64,000 bases of DNA from the NCBI GenBank assembly GCA_037952775.1, contig JBANAY010000003.1, forward strand, positions 18,786,001 to 18,850,000. The letters are read 5' to 3'. Numbering within the stretch: the first letter of the stretch is position 1; each line of letters begins with the position of its first letter. The notes beneath the pieces were generated by a model. It saw only the letters and a program-made list of their open reading frames with translations. It ran no database searches and was not told where the DNA came from. Shown here piece after piece: positions 56,741 to 64,000 of the stretch. Position numbers and translations under genes: made by a program. Origin of the DNA: Clonostachys chloroleuca. Its lineage: Eukaryota > Ascomycota > Sordariomycetes > Hypocreales > Bionectriaceae.

Positions 56741-57426
56741 TCTCGACTGGTAATTGGCCAATTGGGGGTTCGAGAGGTAGTAAACAACCGATAGCGTATG
56801 GTGATTCGCTGGGTGAGGTAGGTGGAACAGTCTGGGGAGAGGTTACTCGTCGTCGGTCTGGTGTTCCACGGTTTGGCGGTGGAGGGGGATCGTCTGAATG
56901 GCGGGACGGAGCGGATAATTAAGGTGCGCCATCATGCGTGCTGAATATGGAAGGCAGTTATTGATCTGCATCAACTCAAACCTTTCTTCCAAACAGGCAC
57001 CTTTGAGCTCTCTTTTAGAATACCAAACTTCGTGCGAGAGCTTGGCTGATGCTATTATGTCAATATTTCGTCTGATTCTATGGTGTCACCTCCAACATGT
57101 ACCCCGCCATCGGCACCGTTGCATTCACCCCAGAGCGAGACATCATAGTCTAAGCAGATAATCACCCGGTTGAATCAAGTTTGCGTGACAACATGTTTTG
57201 TTACATTTGCTATTTTGTTACTTCTTGCCCTGATACCGCATACATTATAAAGCTATTTCACGCCATTTTTCCGCTGCAACTGCACTGATAATCTCATGAG
57301 ATTGCTGAGAGTGATAAATGTCCATAACATTCATTTCCCACGCTTCATCTGTCCACCCATCTCGCTGCATGCTCATACATCATTGCCCAAATACCGTATA
57401 CATAAGTATCATATACGCTGGCATGC
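56741..57426. other. Intergenic interval
   Basis: This is the promoter of ERG27 on the left and the 3' flank of the KH-domain gene on the right, both transcribed leftward. No gene is seen. Confidence 0.65.
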
Positions 57427-60400
57427 TTACTCCCTGGCCTTGGTCAGGCCTTCGCGGACTGCAGCCAGAATCAGGTCCTTGGCAATCTCCACTCCATCAG
57501 TGGTACCAATAATCTCAATGGCCTCATCCTTGGCTTGGTCTCGGGGGACTTGAATCTTGCAGTTGCTCTGCTTACGGATGGAGTTGACCTTGGATCCGTT
57601 AGGTCCAATAACATATCGGTAAGTCTTGGGGTCAGGAAGCACGAGGTAGCCAGTCGCGTCGTTCTTCTGCGCCTGCTCCAGAGCCTTCTGGATGGCCTCC
57701 TTAGCCTTGACAACATTCTCAGGTGTGCCGCGCAGGACCCAAGGAATCTCGCCGTCCTCGCCAGCGGCCGTCTTAAGGACCTTCCAGGAATGGGCATCGG
57801 CGGTAGCATCATCATCGTCGGTGATGAGAGGGAGGGCTCCACCATCCACACGGGTCGATGTGTCGGGCTTGGCAGGGAGAGGCTGCCCGGCGTGGTCGAC
57901 AGTTACCTGATGGTTGTTGCGAAGCTGGCGGAAGAACTGTCCGCCATTCGAGATGGCGTGGTGCACGTTACGTGGGACCTGGATGGTCTCGCCCTTTTGC
58001 GACTGAACAAGCTCGAGGATGTGAGCTTTGACAGCCTCAAGGTTCTCGGGACGGCCGGTCACTTTCACGCCGGTCTGGCCACCTCCCTGACGGGGCACAT
58101 CAATCGAGACGGCGAACTTGGCCTCCAACTGACGCTTCGTGTCTCCGCCACGTCCAATCAATGAGCGGTGCTGCTCGACGGGAACATCAATAACCTCTGT
58201 CACTTGGCTCTCACGTTCAGCCACAATCTCCTGGATACGCTTGAGGATGTTGGCCACAACCTCAGTTCGGCCTTCAATCTTGATCGAGTTGCCGTCAGCA
58301 TCCTGCTTGGGGAACTGGATCGTGCGAGCAAGCTCGCGTCGATCATCTGAACCACCAGCCTTGACCACGATATCACGCAAGTTGGAACCTGAAAAAACGA
58401 TCCGTTAGTTACCATCACCCAACATGACAAGAAAGGAAGGAGTATACATACCGCTGGCTCCAATCAGCGCCTTATGATGCTTCTTATCAACATCAATCGT
58501 TTGCACGATGGTGTCATCGAAAACAGCTCGCTTGGCTTCCAGGACCTTCTTCGCGTTTGCCACCTGAGAGGCTGTGCCCTTGACGACGATATCCACGATG
58601 TCAGTATCACGATCAGCTGGAACGTCGATCTTAGCGCCAGTGGCCTGGCGCAACTCGTCAAGCGCAGCGCCGCCTTGGCCGATGAGTGAGCCAACCTGCT
58701 TCTGCTGCACAGACACAGTGGCAGTGTGAGAATGGTCCTCTAGGTACTTGAAGAGCGAGAAAATCTCATCACGAGCTTCATCGGCTCCCTTCTTGGGGCC
58801 ACGAATGACGACCTCGTCAGCAGCCTGCTGGCGGCGCGGCTTTTCAGCCTCGCTTGAAGCATCGGCGTCCTCTGTCTGGTTCTTGGCGGAGCGTGGGAAA
58901 AAGATGAGCACTTTGTATCGAGTCTGCAGGCGGTTGATTTGAGCACCCTGCGCTCCAATAAGTTCACGGTGAAACTTGGGATCGATCTTGAGGGTATGGG
59001 TAGTCTCGTCATCCAAGGTGCGGCCAAGAGCCTGGATGTGGGATCGTGCGGACTCTGCCTTGGCTTTGGGGCCCTTGAGCTCAACCTTGCCATCCTGCAC
59101 CTGGATTTCAACGTCGAAGCGGTCACGCAATTCCTTGATGTTGCTTCCACCCTTACCAATGAGGTGGTTGGCGTACTTCTGAGGGAAATCGAAGGTCAGG
59201 GTGAACCCACGTTCCTTGTCATCCTGCTTCTCCTGCTCAACGAAGGCCTCAGCCTTTGTGGAAAGAGACTTGACGGCAGACTCGGGACCGCGGAGCGTGA
59301 TAGTGGTGCCGACCTTGGTAACGCGGATGGGAATCTGATCTGCCGCCCGGCTTTCCTGCTCTTTCTTGATGAATCGCCTGAGTCTCTCATGGAATTTGGC
59401 GGGAACTTCAAGGGCAACACTGATGACCTTCTCCTGCTTGTTGATCAGGTCCAGAATGTGCTTCTGGGCTTCTTCAAGGCCTTGTCTGAATGTGCGAGCT
59501 TCAGCATCAGTGGGCTTAGTTCGTGGAAGGGCATAGGGACCCTCAGCGGGGTCAGGGCCCTCGTAAACCAAAATGACAGGAGCATCAGTCTCGCCATCCC
59601 GAGGCACAACGACGAATACACCGAAATCCTTCTTCACCTTCTGACTCACATTGTTACGCAAATGCTGGTGGAAGAAGGGATCGATGGTAACTGGCTGCAC
59701 TCGAGAAGGAGGGTGACCGTTGATGATTCCAGTGATCTCTGACTGGGCGCGAATAGCATTCTTACCCTCACGAGAGTAGAGCTCCCATGGAAGAGCATTT
59801 TGCTCGGAGAAGGGGGTGTTGATGTGGGTGTTGTGAAGCTTCTCGAGACGCTCGATTTCCTTTCTCTCACGGAGGTAGCGGGTGACCCAGCCAGCATGCG
59901 CAGCTGCACCACTGGGAGCATTGCGATGGACCCTTCCAATGTCGATGTTGGACATTTGCATACCCATGGCGAGGTCCATGGCCTTGTCAAGACCATCCTG
60001 GACCTGATTTGCCAGACCAATGATGGTGACCAGATCATCTTCTTCGTCCGAAGGAAGCAAGATGGCGCAGCCAGTATCTTCGAAGAAATCGGCAGCGGGA
60101 ACACCGCGGTCGCCGATGATGAACTGGTGGCGACCTCGCTGGATAGAAAGCTGCTCCATTTGCAACTGCTGTTGGAGCTCTGCCGCCTGGCGCTCAATCT
60201 CAGCACGAGCCTTCAGAACTGCCTCCCGATCACCAACAAGCTGGATGTAGCTTTCCTCCGAAGGGGCAAATTGAGGCCGTTGGGAAGCTCCAATGGTGGG
60301 AGCAGGACTGAAGACCTGGTGTGGTGGCACGCGGATCTGGACGCCATTGCTCTCCTCAAGGGCCTGGACGCGGGAGTTCTGAGGACCAGCAATGAAGGGG

Positions 60401-61306
60401 AACAGAGCAGCTGGAATGCCTCGAACCTTGGTCTGGACATTGGCAGACCTCTCGCCGGCAATCTTCAAGATCTCGTTACGAGCAGAAGCAGCCGAGAGAG
60501 TGTTGCCTTCAACAATGACATCAATAGTGGCTTCGTCATCGTCGTCGTCCAGAGCTCGGGTTTCCTCCATCTTTGGAAGTTGGATTTTGGCACCGGTCTT
60601 TTCCTGGAGACTCTTGATCATGGAGCCTCCTCGTCCGATGATATGGGCTCGGGATGACAAAGGAATCGGTACCTTGATGGAAGTCTACACCAATTAGTAT
60701 CGGCACCTGTAAATTCTGGGGGCAGGACCAACGTACCCTAGTTCCAATCTGAGAAACCAGATCCTTGAGTGCCTGTTGAGCAACGTCTTGAGGTCCAGTA
60801 GCATCGAACTTGAGGCGGCCGTTGGAGGCACCACCCATGGAAATATTGGCGCGAGACTTGCGGTTAATGTCCTTGATGATGTCGGCAATAGGCCTCCTTA
60901 GCTGGCCCCGAGGCATAATGTCCTGAGGTTCAAGTGTGATAGACTCAACATTGCGACCAGGGATGAACATGGCGGGAGCAGGCCCCTGAGAGACAGCGCT
61001 GGGACCGGATCCGTTGGTCTTTCCATTGGTGTTGGTCTTTGCGCCCCAAACCGGCGGGACATTGGCGCTCTTCCCTTTGGAAGCACCGAGTTCTGGGAAG
61101 AGCTCGTGACTCTGGGTGTCTAAACGCTCCTTGGGGCGCTGGGGTTCGGGCTGCTTGGTGGTTGGGGGAGCACTGTGCTTGTGGACGGGGAGGTCCTCAT
61201 CCTCAGCATCTTCGACAGTAACGCTGTGAGGGTCCTGGGCGTGCTTCTGGAGAAGCTTCTGGGCAGCAGAAGACTCTCCAGTGACAACGTCGGCAGGGGA
61301 AGCCAT
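57427..61306 (-). CDS. SCP160: Multi-KH-domain RNA-binding protein (Scp160/vigilin)
   Basis: Three exons (61306-60737, 60684-58452, 58388-57427) give 1254 residues, the size of Scp160/vigilin. These proteins bind many mRNAs and polysomes at the ER. In yeast Scp160 also takes part in G-beta-dependent pheromone signalling. After an N-terminal region of about 130 low-complexity residues, KH domains run to the end. Several keep the RNA-binding GxxG loop: IIGRGG, LIGKGG, LIGAQG, LIGQGG, LIGASG, LIGRGG and VIGPNG. Others have lost it, which is usual in vigilins. The second splice falls inside a GxxG loop region (LIGASG|SNLRDIV), in phase. The first splice joins QIGTR to TSIKVPIP, the start of a KH domain. 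I use ATG 61306; an in-frame ATG further upstream (61360) precedes a basic stretch of unclear status. Confidence 0.94.
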
Positions 61307-62347
61307 GGCAGCTGGTGTTATTCGGATCAGGCGATTTTGGGTTCGGGGCGGGAATGACAATTAGCTAGTATAATGGGTTAGCTACAACCTATAGCAGAGG
61401 GGAGAAAGGAGCCATTGGTGTATAGTTGTGATGTGTTGAGAATGCGGGCGGCATCATGGCAATGGGAGTTCACTCACGAGACCGGGGAACTGGAGCGTGG
61501 TGCGACTCCAGACAAAATATCACTAGAGAGATGCGGTATAGGAGCTTCAGAACAGCAGTCAGGGAGGTCTAGTCTGCGGTTCTAGAACATGGTCCAAGAG
61601 GCCTGCAGACAGCAATAAACCGGTAACCAGAAGGAACAACCAGAGAGAAGGGAGCCGAAACCACCGTGGGAGGATGGCACCGGGGGAAAGAAAAACGTGG
61701 GAGGATACGTTGGTGGTGTGCGAACCTTGGGAAAGGCAATGAGGGTGAGGTGGAAGTTTGGTCTCGAAAGCCGTTGCCCTTGCCTAGTAGGTTCGGTTGC
61801 TAGTCGACAGGGGTCGAGGGGTTCCGCTGCCACTATCATCCCATTGCGCTAGCCTGTGAATACAAGGGGCAAAAGGCAGACCGAGAGAATGCTACAGGTA
61901 GCCAGCACCACTAAAGCTTGGAGCTGGTTTACGCGGAGTTTTCCCAGTCCGCCTTATTGGTTCGCGGCCAGGGTCCTGTTTGGTAAACCTGATAAACCTC
62001 ATGGTGCGATTGCTAAGCTCTGCAGTCGTTTCTGAAAAAGATGATGAAGATAATGATGGTAAAGGCGGAGTAGATGTGAGAGGAAGCTGTCTGATGGACT
62101 CGACCGCCCTCGATTCTGATTGAATTGAGCATCGAATGCAGCACCCCATCATCTCCTAGGTACTCGATCACCACAAGGTGGCCCAATTCAGGCAAACAAG
62201 CACATCATAGATACTTACCAAAGTCCTTGTCCCAGTACTCTCGAACTAACTTCAAAATTAAATTGATCCGATATTCTTACTGGGGGTAGAAGCTTCCTTG
62301 TAACTTTGGGGCTTAAAATCTTTGACTCTCCTAACGAAAGTTTATTT

Positions 62348-62365
62348 AAAAAAAAAAAAAAAAAA
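62348..62365. repeat. Poly-A run (18 bases)
   Basis: Uninterrupted A18 in AT-rich intergenic DNA. Confidence 0.9.
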
Positions 62366-63641
62366 GGAAATGGTTCGTTAACATGGAAATTCCGGCGACA
62401 TACAAGGAATAAGTAACAACAGAACAGGGCCATCAGTGCCAGTTACACCAATTGCCCTCCAGAGAGCTTTTAGAAAACAGCACCCTCAAGTGGAGGTATG
62501 AATCGGCTGTGAAGTCCAGGCAACGCCGTCAAGGTTGGCACCACTCCTTGGATAAGTCAACCGCTAGAACGAAAAGCTATGGCCTATCAATAACAGCTTT
62601 TATAAATGTTAGTCATCACCCAATCGAATTGTCAGCAAAGATCGTCACTCGGGTGTGATTCTACAAATGGCCCGAATAGCCTCCCAGATGCATAAATTTT
62701 TGCTGGCGGAAGGCAGCGATCTGCTAACCTATCGACCCAGAGGAGGGAAGTGATATCGCCGTGTCCTGCCAGTGGAAACTCTAAATCCTCACGTTCCCAG
62801 GCCACTCATGGTTGATGATCACGTTTACTGAACGGATATATCCCGAAACGAAAAGTGCCAACCTTCCAAACCCACTCACCACGTCAGATAGTATAAATAG
62901 GTAGCCAGTTGTGGATGAAGACACAGATGCCATATTTAGAACTGGGGCATGTCCAAGTCTGTCGACAGAAGCTGCACTTGCGCAGAGGCTTCAAGTCACA
63001 CGCAAATGCCTCGCAGAGTAAAATGCCCGGTAGCGGCCCCCAAGTTCCAACAGATTGTACCACCAACCCTCGCCCATCCATGATCGGCCAGTTACAAGTT
63101 GCAAACTTGGAAAAGAGGGAAGTTTGAGTTTCGCAACATGAAGGATAGCGGCGGTGCAGCGAATACGAATTGTTACTCATGCAGAACATCCCCAAAGAGA
63201 GAAAACGAGAGGACCCTGCCCGGTTAAATGATCTCATATGCAGAAGCAATGGCTTCCAAAGGGAATGATGGGGCACTCCAACCTCGAGGGTTCACTGACT
63301 CGGATTCGAAACATGGAGGCACGGGGGCAATGGAAAGGCCTCTCTAGATACCTATATCATCAGGAACCTAGTCTGAGGGATCGTAGACGAGGGGAGGCGC
63401 ATCACCACAAACCCAGAAGGAAGCATATGCCAGCTGCGAGCAATTAATTACATTGCAGGACTCTCACGGGATCCCGCTTGCGCGCTCTCACACAGCTTCC
63501 CCGCGGCACTCTGAACCGTTCCCGGCCACGCCTCCGCCAGTCCCCGGGAGATCAGGAGTACGAGCGTCGACGAGCTCAGTCCATATGTTCCGCTCAAGGT
63601 AGACAAAAGCGGACCAGGAGTTCGTCGACTCGAGGCAGGAT

Positions 63642-63661
63642 GGCACGGCACGGCACGGCAC
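63642..63661. repeat. (GGCAC)4 tandem repeat
   Basis: Four perfect pentamer copies in the non-coding right end. Confidence 0.9.
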
Positions 63662-64000
63662 AGCTGCACGGGAAATGTCAAGGGATGCAGTATAATCAAT
63701 CCTCCATCTGGGGAATGTCAGCGGCCAGGTTTTGCCCACGCCAACCACGCATGGGTGGCATCACAACGTCAAGAAAACGTGCAGCTAGCCCGTGTGTGGT
63801 ACAGAATGCAAGGTACAAGGCCCCTTGTGCGAGGTACGACAGTCCAACCCAGCCGTGCCTTGGACAGGCACACGATATACATTTGTAGCCACCTGCTGGA
63901 GTCAATATGTAAGCCGTGGCTCCTTAATAACTGACAGATTAGCGTGAGAAGCTTAATGCAGCTCATTCTGGCTCGGAAGTGGCCCGGATGTCCTGGGTGG

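Larger units (their letters stand above)
61307..64000. other. Upstream region of SCP160 and non-coding right end
   Basis: About 2.7 kb to the right edge with no supportable gene. It holds an A18 run (62348-62365), a TATAAAT at 62892-62898 with no clear gene after it, and four tandem GGCAC units (63642-63661). The first few hundred bases are promoter and leader of SCP160. Confidence 0.5.

Noticed and set aside
58939..59742. 267-codon open frame on the plus strand
   Set aside because: Also antisense to the KH domains of SCP160 with no family features.
59800..60657. 285-codon open frame on the plus strand
   Set aside because: It lies opposite the SCP160 coding exon, which has clear KH motifs; the opposite frame is a shadow.
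1..64000. tRNA genes, CRISPR arrays, a secondary-metabolite cluster or an intact transposon
   Set aside because: No convincing A/B-box pair, regular repeat-spacer array, synthase/P450 clustering, or transposase/reverse transcriptase frame was seen by reading both strands.

Overview
The window is nuclear DNA of a filamentous ascomycete, most likely a Sordariomycete. It has short introns (about 50-75 bp) with GT..AG ends and CTAAC/CTGAC-like branch points, pyrimidine-rich leaders, wide gene spacing, a HET-domain gene, and a G-protein beta subunit of the filamentous-fungal type. I cannot name the species. No tRNA or rRNA gene, CRISPR array or intact transposon was seen.

Layout: (1) 0-12.6 kb holds a left-truncated secreted nuclease-like gene (-), an NMN adenylyltransferase (-), a KCH1-type potassium-channel-family membrane protein (-) and a DUF1917 protein (+), separated by 2-3 kb gene-poor gaps. 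(2) 12.6-23.7 kb is accessory-looking: AT-rich stretches, a 74-bp duplicated sequence, a (TAAAAAA)n microsatellite, an uncharacterised candidate transcription unit and one large HET-domain (allorecognition-type) gene. (3) 23.7-43.9 kb is a conserved block: G-beta (+), a Roadblock/LC7-like protein (+), a Nif1-like protein (-), a tandem-domain glyoxalase I (+), a long-form phosphoglycerate dehydrogenase (+), a Mam3/CNNM-type protein (+), a GBD/FH3 protein without a formin FH2 domain (+) and an RraA-like protein (-). (4) 44-48 kb is gene-poor. (5) 48-61.3 kb holds a GRAM/WBP2-like protein (+), the complex III hinge protein QCR6 (+), an SLC49/FLVCR-like MFS transporter (+), the sterol 3-ketoreductase ERG27 (-) and the multi-KH protein SCP160/vigilin (-). 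(6) 61.3-64 kb is non-coding as far as I can see.

The genes are mostly unrelated housekeeping functions (NAD, serine, ergosterol, methylglyoxal detoxification, respiration, G-protein signalling, mRNA binding), not a cluster. The most useful observations are these. Four reading-frame breaks (two in the HET gene, one each in the Nif1-like and GBD/FH3 genes) would each be repaired by one extra base in or beside a short homopolymer, which points to systematic deletion errors rather than pseudogenes. The glyoxalase I gene has a spliced mitochondrial-type leader in frame with an internal cytosolic start. The QCR6 promoter has a paired CACGTG inverted repeat next to a CCAAT box. There is a diverged 74-bp direct repeat in the accessory region. 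I did not find a convincing new multi-gene system.
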